Numbered from the stretch's first letter, positions 32,146-40,787 are shown. The stretch is DNA of 64,000 bases from Bordetella genomosp. 10 (GCF_002261225.1 NZ_NEVM01000002.1:744001-808000), one strand, 5' to 3'. Program-made: numbers and translations. Notes: generated from the sequence alone by a model not told the origin.

Positions 32146-33438
32146 CTACGCCGGAAAAAACGCGAACCGCACGACGAACAGCGCGGCCACCAGCCAGGTC
32201 GCCGCGTGGATCTCCCGCGCCCGGCCGGTCAGCGTCTTCAGGACCACGTAGCTGATGAAGCCGAAGGCCAGGCCGTTGGCGATGGAGTAGGTGAAGGGCA
32301 TGACCAGGGCGGTCAGGGCCGCCGGGGTGGCTTCGGCGACGTCGTTCCAGTTGACCTCGATCAGTTCGCGCATCATCAGGCCCGCCACGTAGAGCAGGGC
32401 GGGGGCGGTGGCGTAGGGCGGCACCGAGCCGGCCAGCGGCGAAATGAACAGCGCCGCCAGGAACAGCAGGGCGATCACCAGGGCCGTCATGCCGGTACGG
32501 CCGCCGGCCTGCACGCCGGAGGCGCTTTCCACGAAGGCGGTGGTGCTGCTGGTGCCCAGCATGGAGCCGGCGACGATGGCCGCGCTGTCGGCGAACAGCG
32601 CCTGGCCGAGCCGGTTGGGCTTGCCTTCCGGGACCAGGCCGGCGCGCTTGGCGACGCCGATCAGGGTGCCGGTGGCGTCGAAGACCTCGACCAGCACGAA
32701 CACCAGGATGACGTGGAACAGGCCGCCGTGCAGGGCGCCGCGGATGTCCAGTTGCAGCAGGGTGGGCGCCAGGCTGGGCGGGGCGGAGAAGATGCCCTTG
32801 AACTGGTTCAGGCCCAGCAGCATGGACAGCACGGTCACCGCCAGGATGCCGATCAGGATCGCGCCGCGCACCCGCAGCGCGTCCAGCGTGGCGATGATGA
32901 AGAAGCCGAGGATGGCGAACAGCGGGCCGGGGGCGTGCAGGTTGCCCAGCGTCACCTTGGTGTCCGGGTGGGCGACCACGATGCCGGAATTCGACAGGGC
33001 GATGATGGCCAGGAACAGCCCGATGCCGGCGGCGATGGCGCTGCGCAGCGAGTTGGGAATGCCCCGCACCAGCCAGGCGCGTATGCCGGTGACCGTCAGC
33101 AGCAGGAAGATGATGCCCGAGATGAACACGGCGCCCAGGGCCTGCTGCCAACTGAATCCCATGGTCTTGACCACGGTGAAGGCGAAGAAGGCGTTCAGGC
33201 CCATGCCCGGCGCCAGGCCGATGGGCCAGTTCGCCAGCAGCGCCATGACCAGCGTGCCCAGGGCCGCGGCGAGGCAGGTGGCGACGAAGACCGCGTCGCG
33301 GTCCATGCCGGTGCTCGACAGGATGGTCGGGTTGACGAAGATGATGTAGGACATCGTCAGGAAGCTTGTCAGGCCGGCCACGGCTTCGGTCCGCGCGTCG
33401 CTGCCGTGCGCGCGCAAGTGAAACAGTCTTTCCAGCAT
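32146..33438 (-). CDS. NCS2-family purine permease (AzgA/GhxP type)
   Basis: The 430-residue inner-membrane protein has about 12-14 hydrophobic segments and family motifs of the guanine/hypoxanthine/adenine proton symporters: [34 protein letters not shown] and [20 protein letters not shown]. The last one, rather than the QNNG-type signature of uracil/xanthine permeases, places it in the AzgA-like branch. The start at 33438 ([12 protein letters not shown]) has GGAGA upstream; sequence before it is not membrane-like. Exact substrate (adenine versus guanine/hypoxanthine) cannot be fixed by eye. Divergent from tsaD. Confidence 0.9.
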   Translation of the reverse strand: MLERLFHLRAHGSDARTEAVAGLTSFLTMSYIIFVNPTILSSTGMDRDAVFVATCLAAALGTLVMALLANWPIGLAPGMGLNAFFAFTVVKTMGFSWQQALGAVFISGIIFLLLTVTGIRAWLVRGIPNSLRSAIAAGIGLFLAIIALSNSGIVVAHPDTKVTLGNLHAPGPLFAILGFFIIATLDALRVRGAILIGILAVTVLSMLLGLNQFKGIFSAPPSLAPTLLQLDIRGALHGGLFHVILVFVLVEVFDATGTLIGVAKRAGLVPEGKPNRLGQALFADSAAIVAGSMLGTSSTTAFVESASGVQAGGRTGMTALVIALLFLAALFISPLAGSVPPYATAPALLYVAGLMMRELIEVNWNDVAEATPAALTALVMPFTYSIANGLAFGFISYVVLKTLTGRAREIHAATWLVAALFVVRFAFFPA

Positions 33439-33586
33439 CTTCTCTCCGTCTGTGGTTACGCCATCCCTGGGGCCGGGCGCGATGGTACGGATATTCCCGG
33501 CGATAGGCAACGTGCGTATCGTATCGCCCCGCTTCCCGGCCGGCCCGGCCTTTCCCCCGCCGCCGCAAGGTAAACTCCGGCGCATC

Positions 33587-34627
33587 ATGATCATTCTCGG
33601 CTTCGAAAGCTCCTGCGACGAGACCGGCGTGGCGGTGGTCGACACCGCGCGCGGCCTGCTCGCGCACGCCCTGCACACCCAGATCGCCATGCACCGGGAG
33701 TATGGCGGCGTGGTGCCGGAACTGGCGTCGCGCGACCACGTGCGGCGCGTGCTGCCGCTGACCCGCAAGGCCCTGGCCGACGCCGGGCTGGGCGTGGCCG
33801 ACGTCGACGCCGTGGCCTACACCGCCGGCCCCGGCCTGGCCGGCGCGCTGCTGGTCGGCGCCAGCGTGGCCCAGGCCTTCGCCTGGGCGCGCGACCTGCC
33901 CGCCATCCCCATCCATCACCTGGAAGGCCATCTGCTGTCGCCGCTGCTGGCCGACCCGCGCCCCGAGTTTCCCTTCGTGGCCCTGCTGGTGTCCGGCGGC
34001 CACACGCAGTTGATGCGGGTCGACGGCGTCGGCCGCTACGAACTGCTGGGCGAGACGCTGGACGACGCCGCGGGCGAGGCCTTCGACAAGTCGGCCAAGC
34101 TGCTGGGCCTGGGCTACCCAGGCGGTCCGGCCCTGGCGGCGATGGCCGAACGGGGCGACGCCGGCCGCTTCGAGCTGCCGCGTCCCATGCTGCACAGCGG
34201 CGACCTGGATTTCAGCTTCAGCGGCCTGAAGACGGCGGTGCTGACGCGGGTCAAGGCCGCCGAAAAGGACGGCGGCGCGCTGGACGAGCAGGCGCGCGCC
34301 GATCTCGCGGCGGCGACGCAGGCCGCCATCGTCGACGTGCTGGCGGCCAAGGCGGAAAAGGCCCTGAAGCAGACCGGCCTGAAGCGGCTGGTGGTGGCCG
34401 GCGGGGTGGGGGCGAACAAGCGCCTGCGCGCGCGGCTGGCGCAATCCCTGCCGCGCCTGAAGGCGCGGGCCTATTTCCCGCCCTTGGAACTATGCACCGA
34501 CAACGGCGCGATGATCGCCTTCGCCGCCGCCGAGCGCGTCAAGGCGGGGCTGGTCACGCTGCGGCGCGACGAACATGCCTTCACGGTGCGCCCGCGCTGG
34601 GACCTGGCGGACGTGTCGGCCTGCTAG
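33587..34627 (+). CDS. tsaD: tRNA N6-adenosine threonylcarbamoyltransferase TsaD
   Basis: TsaD transfers threonylcarbamoyl from TC-AMP to A37 of tRNAs reading ANN codons, working with TsaB, TsaC and TsaE. The 346-residue protein begins [17 protein letters not shown], the diagnostic ATP/metal region, and has the iron-binding [11 protein letters not shown] and the ASKH-fold [10 protein letters not shown] and [17 protein letters not shown] 33587 is the family start. Its TAG stop shares bases with the plsY stop on the opposite strand (CTAG, 34624-34627). Confidence 0.96.
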   Translation: MIILGFESSCDETGVAVVDTARGLLAHALHTQIAMHREYGGVVPELASRDHVRRVLPLTRKALADAGLGVADVDAVAYTAGPGLAGALLVGASVAQAFAWARDLPAIPIHHLEGHLLSPLLADPRPEFPFVALLVSGGHTQLMRVDGVGRYELLGETLDDAAGEAFDKSAKLLGLGYPGGPALAAMAERGDAGRFELPRPMLHSGDLDFSFSGLKTAVLTRVKAAEKDGGALDEQARADLAAATQAAIVDVLAAKAEKALKQTGLKRLVVAGGVGANKRLRARLAQSLPRLKARAYFPPLELCTDNGAMIAFAAAERVKAGLVTLRRDEHAFTVRPRWDLADVSAC

Positions 34628-35271
34628 GTCGCCTTCTTCTTCTCGCCGATGCGCGATTCGGTGCCGTTCAGCAGCCGCGTGATGTTGGCGCGGTGCCGCA
34701 CGATCAGCAGCAGCACGATGATGATGATGGCCACGCTCAGGGGCGCCTGCGCATACCAGGCCAGGCCGCTGCCGAAGATGTAGTAGAAGGGCGCGAAGAC
34801 CGCCGCGGCCAGGGCGGCCAGCGACGAATAGCGGAAGAACACGGCCACGATCAGCCAGGTGAGGACGGTGGCCAGGGCCAGCAGCGGTTCTATCGCCAGC
34901 AGCACGCCCAGCGCGGTCGCCACGCCCTTGCCGCCGCGAAACCGCAGGAACAGCGGAAACAGATGCCCCAGGAAGACCGCCAGCGCCACCAGGGCCACCA
35001 CGTTCCAGGACAACGAGGGCGTGCCCAGCCGCTGGGCCAGCCACACCATGAACCAGCCCTTGGCGGCGTCGCCCACCAGCGTCAGCGCGGCCGCCGTCTT
35101 GCTGCCGGAGCGCAGCACGTTGGTCGCGCCCGGGTTGCCGGAGCCATAGCTGCGCGGATCCTGCAGCCCCATCAGCTTGCTCACCACGACCGCGAAAGGG
35201 ATGGACCCGATCACATAAGCCAGGAGGACCAGGCCCAGGCTGAACAAGAAGGAATGCGGTTCCTGCACCAT
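34624..35271 (-). CDS. plsY: Glycerol-3-phosphate acyltransferase PlsY
   Basis: This integral membrane enzyme of 215 residues uses acyl-phosphate (from PlsX) to acylate glycerol 3-phosphate in the first step of phospholipid synthesis. It has the three cytosolic motifs: [20 protein letters not shown] and [16 protein letters not shown], between about five to seven hydrophobic helices. The start [10 protein letters not shown] fits the family; the frame is open further upstream without conserved sequence. The C-terminus GEKKKAT overlaps the tsaD end by the shared CTAG. Divergent from surE. Confidence 0.94.
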   Translation of the reverse strand: MVQEPHSFLFSLGLVLLAYVIGSIPFAVVVSKLMGLQDPRSYGSGNPGATNVLRSGSKTAAALTLVGDAAKGWFMVWLAQRLGTPSLSWNVVALVALAVFLGHLFPLFLRFRGGKGVATALGVLLAIEPLLALATVLTWLIVAVFFRYSSLAALAAAVFAPFYYIFGSGLAWYAQAPLSVAIIIIVLLLIVRHRANITRLLNGTESRIGEKKKAT

Positions 35272-35353
35272 GTGTATGTTTCCGTAAGGGCGACAGCCGC
35301 GGATTCTACTCCCTCGGTCGCATCGCGGGCCGGCGTCCGGGGTGCGCAGCGGG

Positions 35354-35359
35354 TACAAT
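35354..35359 (+). promoter_or_regulatory. -10 hexamer TACAAT upstream of surE
   Basis: TACAAT in the context GGGTACAATTC lies 40 bases before the surE ATG. It is a good sigma-70 -10 element with extended G upstream; no clear -35 is visible. Confidence 0.5.
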
Positions 35360-35398
35360 TCGACGCGCTCCGGCGCTTTATTTTCTTTTGGAAGCACA

Positions 35399-36160
35399 AT
35401 GCGGATTCTCGTATCCAACGACGACGGTTATACGGCGCCCGGCCTGGTGGCGCTGGTCGAGGCGTTGCGGGGGCTGGGCGAATTGACGGTGGTGGCGCCG
35501 GAGGTCAACCACAGCGGCGCGTCGAACTCCCTGACGCTGAACCGGCCCTTGTCCGTGCGCGAGGCGGCCAACGGATTCCTGTACGTCAACGGCACCCCCT
35601 CGGACTGCGTCCACGTCGCCCTGACCGGCGGCCTGGTGCCGGCGCGTCCGGATCTCGTGGTGTCCGGCATCAACAACGGCGCGAACATGGGTGACGACAC
35701 CCTGTACTCCGGCACGGTCGCCGCGGCGACCGAGGGGTATCTGTTCGGCATTCCCGCCATCGCCTTCTCGCTGGCCGAAAAAGGCTGGGAGAACCTGGAC
35801 GCGGCCGCCGCCATGGCGCGCCGGGTGGTCGAACACCAGATCGCCCGGCCGCTGGCCGCGCCGGTGCTGCTGAACGTCAATTTCCCCAATCGCCCGCTGG
35901 AAGCCATGACCGGCTGGTCGGTTACCCGCCTGGGCAAGCGCCATCCCTCCGAGCCGGTCGTGCGCACCGCCACGCCCTACGGCGATACGGTCTACTGGAT
36001 CGGCCCGGCCGGCGGCGCCGCCGACGCGACGCCGGGCACCGATTTCCACGCCGTCGCCGAAGGCAAGGTTTCCATCACCCCCTTGCGCCTGGATCTCACC
36101 CACCAGGGGCAACTCGACCCGGTGCGGACCTGGGCGGAGCCGTTATGCGCAAGCCGGTGA
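35399..36160 (+). CDS. surE: 5'-nucleotidase SurE
   Basis: SurE removes phosphate from nucleoside monophosphates and short polyphosphates in a metal-dependent way. The 253-residue protein starts [16 protein letters not shown] with the paired metal-binding Asp 8 and Asp 9 and contains [19 protein letters not shown] (metal-binding Asn and Ser-rich loop). It is the usual length. The last 16 bases overlap pcm, a widely conserved coupling in the surE-pcm-nlpD block. Confidence 0.96.
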   Translation: MRILVSNDDGYTAPGLVALVEALRGLGELTVVAPEVNHSGASNSLTLNRPLSVREAANGFLYVNGTPSDCVHVALTGGLVPARPDLVVSGINNGANMGDDTLYSGTVAAATEGYLFGIPAIAFSLAEKGWENLDAAAAMARRVVEHQIARPLAAPVLLNVNFPNRPLEAMTGWSVTRLGKRHPSEPVVRTATPYGDTVYWIGPAGGAADATPGTDFHAVAEGKVSITPLRLDLTHQGQLDPVRTWAEPLCASR

Positions 36161-36984
36161 ACCCGCAAGCGGCGCCGGCGGCCCAGCCGGGGCCGGCGCG
36201 CAGCCGCGCGGCCGCGGGCGCGGGCAGCCACGGACAGGCGCCCAAGGGCGTGACGCCCGCCAACAGCAATACGCGGATTTCGTCGGCCACGTTGCAGCGG
36301 CCCGCGGCCGCGCCCGTTGCGCGCAGCCCGGCCAGCAACCTGGGCCTGAATTCCGCCCGCCTGCGTTCGGCCATGGTGCAGCGGCTGCGCGACCAGGGCA
36401 TCGGCGACGAGCGCGTGCTGGCCGCCATGGAGGCCGTGCCGCGCCACATCTTCGTCGACCAGGCCCTGGCCAGCCGCGCCTACGACGACGCCGCCTTGCC
36501 GATCGGCCATTCGCAGACCATTTCCCAGCCGTGGGTGGTGGCGCGCATGATCGCCGCCGTCTGCGACGGGCGCGCGCCGACCCGCGTGCTGGAGGTCGGC
36601 GCCGGCTGCGGCTACCAGGCGGCCGTGCTGTCGCACGTCGTGCGGGACGTTTTCGCCATTGAACGGATACGCGGGCTTTTTGATTTGGCGCGCGATCACC
36701 TGCGCTCGCTGCGCCTGAATACGCGGGTGCGGCTAACGTATGGCGACGGCATGCTGGGCCTGCCTAACGCCGCGCCATTCGATGCTATCGTTGTGGCCGC
36801 CGCGGGCATCGCCATCCCGCAGGCGCTTTTGAATCAATTGGCGCCGGGCGGCCGCCTGATCGCACCGGAGGGCACGTCCAGCCAGCGCCTGGTGCTGGTC
36901 GAGCGCACCGGCGCGACGGCGTGGAAACGAACGGAATTGGAAGCGGTGCGTTTTGTTCCGCTAAGGGCCGGCATACAATCTTGA
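36145..36984 (+). CDS. pcm: Protein-L-isoaspartate O-methyltransferase
   Basis: Pcm methylates isoaspartate in aged proteins to start their repair. The SAM-binding [19 protein letters not shown] and the substrate block [13 protein letters not shown] are present. At 279 residues it is about 60-70 longer than the usual 210-residue enzyme: residues 1 to about 68 are a low-complexity Ala/Pro/Arg segment before [16 protein letters not shown]. The ATG at 36145 overlaps surE by 16 bases, and no alternative ATG with a better ribosome-binding site was seen closer to the domain, so the extension is probably real but disordered. Confidence 0.94.
   Translation: MRKPVNPQAAPAAQPGPARSRAAAGAGSHGQAPKGVTPANSNTRISSATLQRPAAAPVARSPASNLGLNSARLRSAMVQRLRDQGIGDERVLAAMEAVPRHIFVDQALASRAYDDAALPIGHSQTISQPWVVARMIAAVCDGRAPTRVLEVGAGCGYQAAVLSHVVRDVFAIERIRGLFDLARDHLRSLRLNTRVRLTYGDGMLGLPNAAPFDAIVVAAAGIAIPQALLNQLAPGGRLIAPEGTSSQRLVLVERTGATAWKRTELEAVRFVPLRAGIQS
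36974..36979 (+). promoter_or_regulatory. -10 hexamer TACAAT upstream of nlpD
   Basis: TACAAT lies 22 bases before the nlpD ATG, inside the last codons of pcm. In many proteobacteria nlpD carries its own promoters; no clear -35 element accompanies this one. Confidence 0.4.
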
Positions 36985-37001
36985 GCAACCAGGAGAATCA
37001 T

Positions 37002-37907
37002 ATGCTCAACGGGCAGTTGTCACTGACCGGAATCAGTCATTTCGCGGGCGCTTCCTTCATGCGCGCGCAACGCAGCGTCATCTACGCGGCCCTGTGCGGC
37101 TGCGTGGTTCTTGCCGGTTGCACGACCGGCCCGCGCGCGCCCGTGGTCGACCTGACCAATGCGCCGCCCACGCCGGCGGCCAGCGGCGCGCCCGGCGGCA
37201 CCTATGTCGTCAAGCCCGGCGATACGCTGTACAAGATCGCGCGCGCCAACGGCGTCGACGTGGACACCCTCAAGCACTGGAACGGCATGAGCGACTCCAA
37301 CGTCCTGTCCGTCGGCCAGGTGCTCAAGCTGTCCGCGCCGACGGCCGGGGCCGCCGCCGCTCCCGTCGGGTCGCGCCCGGTCCTCAAGCCTTCGGAGCAG
37401 AGCACGGAGCCCACGCCGCTGCCGCCGCCGGGCGAGCAGCCGCAACCGGCCACGCCGGCGGCGCCGCCCGCCACCACCCCGGCGACGCAGCCGCCGCCCT
37501 CGGTGCCCGAGACGCCCAAGCCCTCGCGCGCGGCCGACGCCAGCATCATCAACTGGGCCTGGCCCGCCAGCGGCCAGTTGATCCAGACCTTCAACGCCAA
37601 CACCAAGGGCATCGATATCGGCGGCAACGCCGGCGATCCCGTCACGGCGGCCGCCGACGGCAAGGTCATGTACAGCGGCAACGGCGTGCGCGGCCTGGGC
37701 AACCTGATCATCATCAACCACAACAACGGCTTCATCACCGCCTACGCCCACAACCGCGCCTTGCTGGTGAAGACCGGCCAGGAGGTCAAGCGCGGCGCCA
37801 AGGTGGCGGAGATCGGCCAGACCGACGCCGCTTCGCCGCGCCTGCACTTCGAGATCCGCCGCCAGGGCACGCCGGTCGATCCCTTGCAGTACCTGCCGCC
37901 GCGATGA
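37002..37907 (+). CDS. nlpD: LysM/M23 peptidase-like lipoprotein NlpD
   Basis: The 301-residue envelope protein activates amidases for septal peptidoglycan splitting. After an N-terminal signal the lipobox VLAGC marks lipidation. A LysM domain (TYVVKPGDTLYKIARANGVD, then LKHWNGM...LSVGQVLKL) binds peptidoglycan, a Pro/Ala-rich linker follows, and a LytM/M23 domain begins GIDIGGNAGDPVTAAADGKV and ends LHFEIRRQGTPVDPLQYLPP. The zinc ligands of active M23 peptidases are not all visible (GIDIGG in place of the HxGxD block), as in E. coli NlpD. ATG 37002 has AGGAGA upstream. The ATGA stop overlaps the next gene, where rpoS might have been expected. Confidence 0.93.
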   Translation: MLNGQLSLTGISHFAGASFMRAQRSVIYAALCGCVVLAGCTTGPRAPVVDLTNAPPTPAASGAPGGTYVVKPGDTLYKIARANGVDVDTLKHWNGMSDSNVLSVGQVLKLSAPTAGAAAAPVGSRPVLKPSEQSTEPTPLPPPGEQPQPATPAAPPATTPATQPPPSVPETPKPSRAADASIINWAWPASGQLIQTFNANTKGIDIGGNAGDPVTAAADGKVMYSGNGVRGLGNLIIINHNNGFITAYAHNRALLVKTGQEVKRGAKVAEIGQTDAASPRLHFEIRRQGTPVDPLQYLPPR

Positions 37908-38683
37908 CGCCGACCCTGGTCTTCGACCTGGAGACCCTGCCGGACGTGCAGGGTCTGCGGCGGCTCAACGGCTGGGGGCCGGAGGTGCCGGACCTGGGGG
38001 TGGCGGAGCGCGCCTTCGCCGCGCGCCGCGAGGCCACCGGCGGCGATTTCCTGCCGCTGCACCTGCACCAGGTCGCGGTGATCGGCTGCGTCTTCCGCGA
38101 CGAGCAGGGCTTTCGCGTGCGCACGCTGGGCAATCCCGACGATGGGGAGCCGGCCCTGCTGGCGCAGTTCTTCAAGACCATAGAGCGCTACACGCCCAAG
38201 CTGGTGAGCTGGAACGGCTCGGGTTTCGACCTGCCCGTGCTGCACTATCGCAGCCTGATCCATGGCGTCCCGGCGCCGCGCTACTGGGACATGGGCGAGG
38301 ACGACCGCGAGTTCAAGTTCAACAACTACATCGGCCGCTACCACACCCGCCACGTCGACCTGATGGACGTGCTGGCCAAGTACAACGGCCGCGCCAACGC
38401 GCCGCTGGACCAGTTGGCCAAGCTGTGCGGCTTCCCCGGCAAGCTGGGCATGGACGGCGGCAAGGTGTGGGAATCGTGGTGCCAGGGGCGCGCCGACGAG
38501 GTGCGCGCCTATTGCGAAACCGACGTCGTCAACACCTGGCTGGTCTATTGCCGCTGGCGCTTCCTGCGCGGCGAGCTGGACCGGGTTTCCTACGACGAGG
38601 AAATCGCGCTGGTGCGCGAGTCGCTGGCCAACAATCCGGCGCCGCATTGGCGCGAATACCTGGCCGCCTGGGACGCGAATTGA
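37904..38683 (+). CDS. 3'-5' exonuclease of the PolB-like DEDD family
   Basis: This 259-residue protein has the three exonuclease motifs: Exo I FDLETLP (Asp 8, Glu 10), Exo II SWNGSGFDLPVL, and Exo III AYCETDVVNTWLVY, in the arrangement of predicted 3'-5' exonucleases related to the proofreading domain of DNA polymerase B (DUF/PF10108 type). Blocks HTRHVDLMDVLAKYNGRAN and LDQLAKLCGFPGK are typical of the family. It is coupled to nlpD by an ATGA overlap. The physiological substrate is not known from sequence; it is likely a DNA or RNA 3'-end trimming enzyme. Confidence 0.88.
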   Translation: MTPTLVFDLETLPDVQGLRRLNGWGPEVPDLGVAERAFAARREATGGDFLPLHLHQVAVIGCVFRDEQGFRVRTLGNPDDGEPALLAQFFKTIERYTPKLVSWNGSGFDLPVLHYRSLIHGVPAPRYWDMGEDDREFKFNNYIGRYHTRHVDLMDVLAKYNGRANAPLDQLAKLCGFPGKLGMDGGKVWESWCQGRADEVRAYCETDVVNTWLVYCRWRFLRGELDRVSYDEEIALVRESLANNPAPHWREYLAAWDAN

Positions 38684-38690
38684 GGAGGGA

Positions 38691-38725
38691 TTGCGAAATC
38701 CGGGCGAAAACCCCCAATTTCGCAA
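38691..38725 (+). terminator. Hairpin after the exonuclease gene
   Basis: A perfect 9-base inverted repeat (TTGCGAAAT and ATTTCGCAA) with a 17-base loop starts 8 bases after the stop codon. No T-run follows, so it may be a weak terminator or an mRNA-stabilising element rather than an intrinsic terminator. Confidence 0.4.
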
Positions 38726-38817
38726 CCGACTGAAATAATCATCCTCGGATAAGAAACCAACTCGTAATCCGCCAGGACAGACAATGGTCTCGCGTTCCCA
38801 CTCCACAGGAGACCAAG

Positions 38818-39462
38818 ATGTCCCGATTCGCACTTCGTCCTATCATCGCCGGCCTGTCGCTGACCCTCGCCGCCGGCGCCCTGTCCGGCACGGCCCTGGC
38901 CGCCGCCGCCACTGATGCGCCCGCCGCCGCGCCCGCGGCCACGGCGCCGCACGGCGGTCCCGCCGGCAAGGGCCCGCACGCCGGTCCCGGCGAACACCGC
39001 CGCTGGGAGGGCATGCGCGACTCCCTCTGGATCCCCGGCCTGGGCCCCATCGGCAAGCAGGAAGTCGACCAGCTCAAGCTGAACGCCGACCAGCAAGGCC
39101 TGTTCAAGACGGCGCAGGATGCCCAGCGCGACCTGGGCAAGTCCATGCACGAGGCCGGCCGCAGCCGCCACCAGTTGCTCGACGAGCAGATCAAGGCCGG
39201 CAAGCTGGACCCGCACGCCCTGATGGACCAGGAAAACCAGAGCCGCCAGCAGTTCCAGGGCCAGGTCGACCAGGTCAAGCAGAAGTGGCTGGCCGTCTGG
39301 GATAGCCTGAACGACACCCAGCGCGGGCAGGTGACCCAGTTCGTCAAGCAGCGCCAGGCGCGTTGGGAGGCGGACCGCAAGGAGCACCGCGGTCCCGCCG
39401 GCCACCGTCCGCCGCCCCCGCCCGCGGGCGCCCCGGCGCCGGCCGACAAGCCGGCGGGTTGA
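38818..39462 (+). CDS. Periplasmic Spy/CpxP-like (LTxxQ family) protein
   Basis: The 214-residue protein has a signal peptide (MSRFALRPIIAGLSLTLAAG, cleavage about ALA-AA), an Ala/Pro/Gly/His-rich linker to about residue 60, a helical Spy/CpxP-like domain at about 70-190 (KLNADQQGLFKTAQDAQRDL and WDSLNDTQRGQVTQFVKQRQ, the two LTxxQ-like repeats) and a Pro-rich tail. Proteins of this group are periplasmic chaperones or metal sensors of envelope stress. The family assignment rests on overall pattern and LTxxQ-like motifs, so the role is inferred. An AGGAG ribosome-binding site precedes the ATG. Confidence 0.75.
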   Translation: MSRFALRPIIAGLSLTLAAGALSGTALAAAATDAPAAAPAATAPHGGPAGKGPHAGPGEHRRWEGMRDSLWIPGLGPIGKQEVDQLKLNADQQGLFKTAQDAQRDLGKSMHEAGRSRHQLLDEQIKAGKLDPHALMDQENQSRQQFQGQVDQVKQKWLAVWDSLNDTQRGQVTQFVKQRQARWEADRKEHRGPAGHRPPPPPAGAPAPADKPAG

Positions 39463-39494
39463 TCGTCCCGCAACACCACGCCTGACGCCGCCAT

Positions 39495-39523
39495 GCCGGC
39501 CGGGGGGTAACCCTCCGGCCGGC
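39495..39523. other. GC-rich hairpin 1 downstream of the Spy-like gene
   Basis: Perfect 9-base arms GCCGGCCGG and CCGGCCGGC enclose 11 bases, with further GGG/CCC pairing possible. There is no T-run. Confidence 0.6.
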
Positions 39524-39543
39524 GGCGGCAGGGCGGCTTCCCA

Positions 39544-39582
39544 CGCCGCGTCCCGGAAGTTCGCAGATCCCGGGACGCGGCG
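39544..39582. other. GC-rich hairpin 2 with a 13-base perfect stem
   Basis: CGCCGCGTCCCGG (39544-39556) and CCGGGACGCGGCG (39570-39582) pair perfectly around a 13-base loop. It may be an mRNA 3'-end structure or a protein-binding palindrome. Confidence 0.65.
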
Positions 39583-39596
39583 CCTGCACCGCGAAA

Positions 39597-39629
39597 TGCC
39601 CGATCCGGCTTGCCGGACCGGGCATTTTT
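39597..39629 (+). terminator. Rho-independent terminator of the Spy-like gene
   Basis: A 12-base stem with one mismatch (TGCCCGATCCGG and CCGGACCGGGCA), tetraloop CTTG and a following TTTTT run make a textbook intrinsic terminator. Confidence 0.88.
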
Positions 39630-39632
39630 CAT

Positions 39633-39704
39633 CGCCGGGCCGCCCCAAGATGAAAAGCGCCCCCTCGGGGGGCAGCAAGCGGTGCAGCCGCGCGGCGTGG
39701 GGGC
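39633..39704 (+). repeat. Dispersed intergenic repeat (related to the malQ-treY copies)
   Basis: The first 17 bases, CGCCGGGCCGCCCCAAG, are identical to the block in the two copies at 7492-7635 (opposite orientation). A palindromic core, GCCCCCTCGGGGGGC, and GC-rich end (GGCGTGGGGGC) follow, then a T-run. Such elements are common between genes in Bordetella and relatives; this copy sits between the Spy-like terminator and the porin promoter. Confidence 0.7.
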
Positions 39705-39750
39705 ATTTTTTCATTTTCGTGCGAAAAAAATTCGTCGATGCACACTAAAT

Positions 39751-39767
39751 GGCACCAATGTGGTGCG
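39751..39767. promoter_or_regulatory. NtrC-type binding site upstream of the TorF porin
   Basis: GGCACC-AATGT-GGTGCG matches the NtrC consensus TGCACC-N5-GGTGCA at 10 of 12 positions and is symmetric. It lies about 42 bases upstream of the sigma-54 promoter element, the expected kind of distance for an enhancer site. Confidence 0.7.
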
Positions 39768-39808
39768 TATTGAATGATTTGGTCAGATTCTTAACCAAGT
39801 GAAAAAGT

Positions 39809-39824
39809 TGGCATGGATCGTGCT
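39809..39824 (+). promoter_or_regulatory. Sigma-54 (RpoN) promoter of the TorF porin
   Basis: TGGCAT-N5-GTGCT fits the sigma-54 consensus TGGCAC-N5-TTGC(A/T) with the invariant GG and GC ten bases apart. Predicted transcription start is about 39836, giving a leader of about 150 bases. With the NtrC-like site it implies nitrogen-limitation control. Confidence 0.7.
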
Positions 39825-39986
39825 TTCAGGAAAGTAGGGCCAGTCCGGTCCGGCGTCTTCTGGAGGAGGGGAGACCGCCGCAGAGGACCTCGCTGGCTTG
39901 TACGGCAGTTTCCAAGCACGACGGATGGGGGCCCGCGCCGCCGCCGTTTCCAAGTCTCAACTTGTTCTCTCACCAGGATCCGAACC

Positions 39987-40745
39987 ATGAAGAAGACGCT
40001 GCTCGCTGTACCCTTTGCCCTGGCTTCCTGCCTGACCGCCGGCACGGCCGATGCCGCGGACGCCACCGACCTGGGGGCCGGCTTTTCCCTGAGCGGCAAT
40101 GCCACGGTGACCAACGACTACCGTTTTCGCGGCTATTCGCAGACGGACTTCCGCCCGGCCGCGCAGTTGGGCCTGGACCTGACGCACTCGTCGGGCTTCT
40201 ACCTGGGCAACTGGAACTCCAACGTGTCCAGCTCCGTTTATACGGACGGCAACCTGGAAATGGATTTCTACGGCGGCTGGAAGGGCGACGTCGGCCATGG
40301 TTTCGGCCTCGACGTCGGCGTGCTGCACTACTACTACCCGGGGTCCAGTTCCCCCAAGGGCGGCAACTACAACAACACGGATCTCTATATCGGCGGCAGC
40401 TACGCCAACTACTCGCTGAAGTATTCCTATACCCCCGGCGACTTCTTCAGCACGCCGAACTCCAAGGGCACCTGGTACCTGGATGCCTCGGCCAACTTCG
40501 ACCTGGGCGACGGCTGGGGCCTGGTGGGCCACGTCGGCTTCCAGAAGCTGAAGAATTCGACCGACACCGATGGCGACGAGTTGAGCCACTACGTCGACTA
40601 CAAGCTGGGCGTGACCAAGGACATCAAGGGCTGGGTCTTCGGCCTGGCCGCGGTCGGCGCCTCCAAGGACAATTGGTACAACACCAAGTACGGCCACCCC
40701 GCGGGCCGCCTGGGCCTGCTGGCTTCCATCCAGCGCACTTTCTGA
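39987..40745 (+). CDS. TorF-family putative porin (Gcw_chp domain outer-membrane protein)
   Basis: The 252-residue protein has a signal peptide (MKKTLLAVPFALASCLTAG, cleavage about ADA-AD) and a beta-barrel-like sequence with alternating hydrophobic strands, ending in phenylalanine as outer-membrane proteins do. VTNDYRFRGYSQTDFRPAAQ is the typical N-terminal block of the TorF/TIGR02001 family. In several betaproteobacteria members sit next to glnK-amtB. Here glnK and amtB are not adjacent, but an NtrC site and sigma-54 promoter lie upstream, so the porin probably helps take up a nitrogen source. The transported solute is unknown. Confidence 0.85.
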   Translation: MKKTLLAVPFALASCLTAGTADAADATDLGAGFSLSGNATVTNDYRFRGYSQTDFRPAAQLGLDLTHSSGFYLGNWNSNVSSSVYTDGNLEMDFYGGWKGDVGHGFGLDVGVLHYYYPGSSSPKGGNYNNTDLYIGGSYANYSLKYSYTPGDFFSTPNSKGTWYLDASANFDLGDGWGLVGHVGFQKLKNSTDTDGDELSHYVDYKLGVTKDIKGWVFGLAAVGASKDNWYNTKYGHPAGRLGLLASIQRTF

Positions 40746-40787
40746 CGATTTCCGAGCGGACCCGAGTCCGCCAGCTCCCAAGGGGCC

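Larger units (their letters stand above)
39463..39986. other. Long intergenic region with hairpins, a repeat and a sigma-54 promoter
   Basis: This 524-base stretch carries three consecutive hairpins (from 39495, 39544 and 39597), an intergenic repeat copy (39633-39704), then an AT-rich zone with an NtrC-like site and sigma-54 promoter, and finally a leader of about 150 bases before the porin gene. The individual elements are listed separately. No gene is apparent. Confidence 0.6.

Noticed and set aside
36921..37001. NlpD start at 36921
   Set aside because: This would add 27 residues inside the pcm gene before a poor signal sequence; ATG 37002 has an AGGAGA ribosome-binding site and gives a lipoprotein signal.
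39597..39629. Attenuator or riboswitch in front of the porin
   Set aside because: The T-tailed hairpin lies upstream of the predicted sigma-54 promoter, so it cannot be in the porin leader; it terminates the Spy-like gene.
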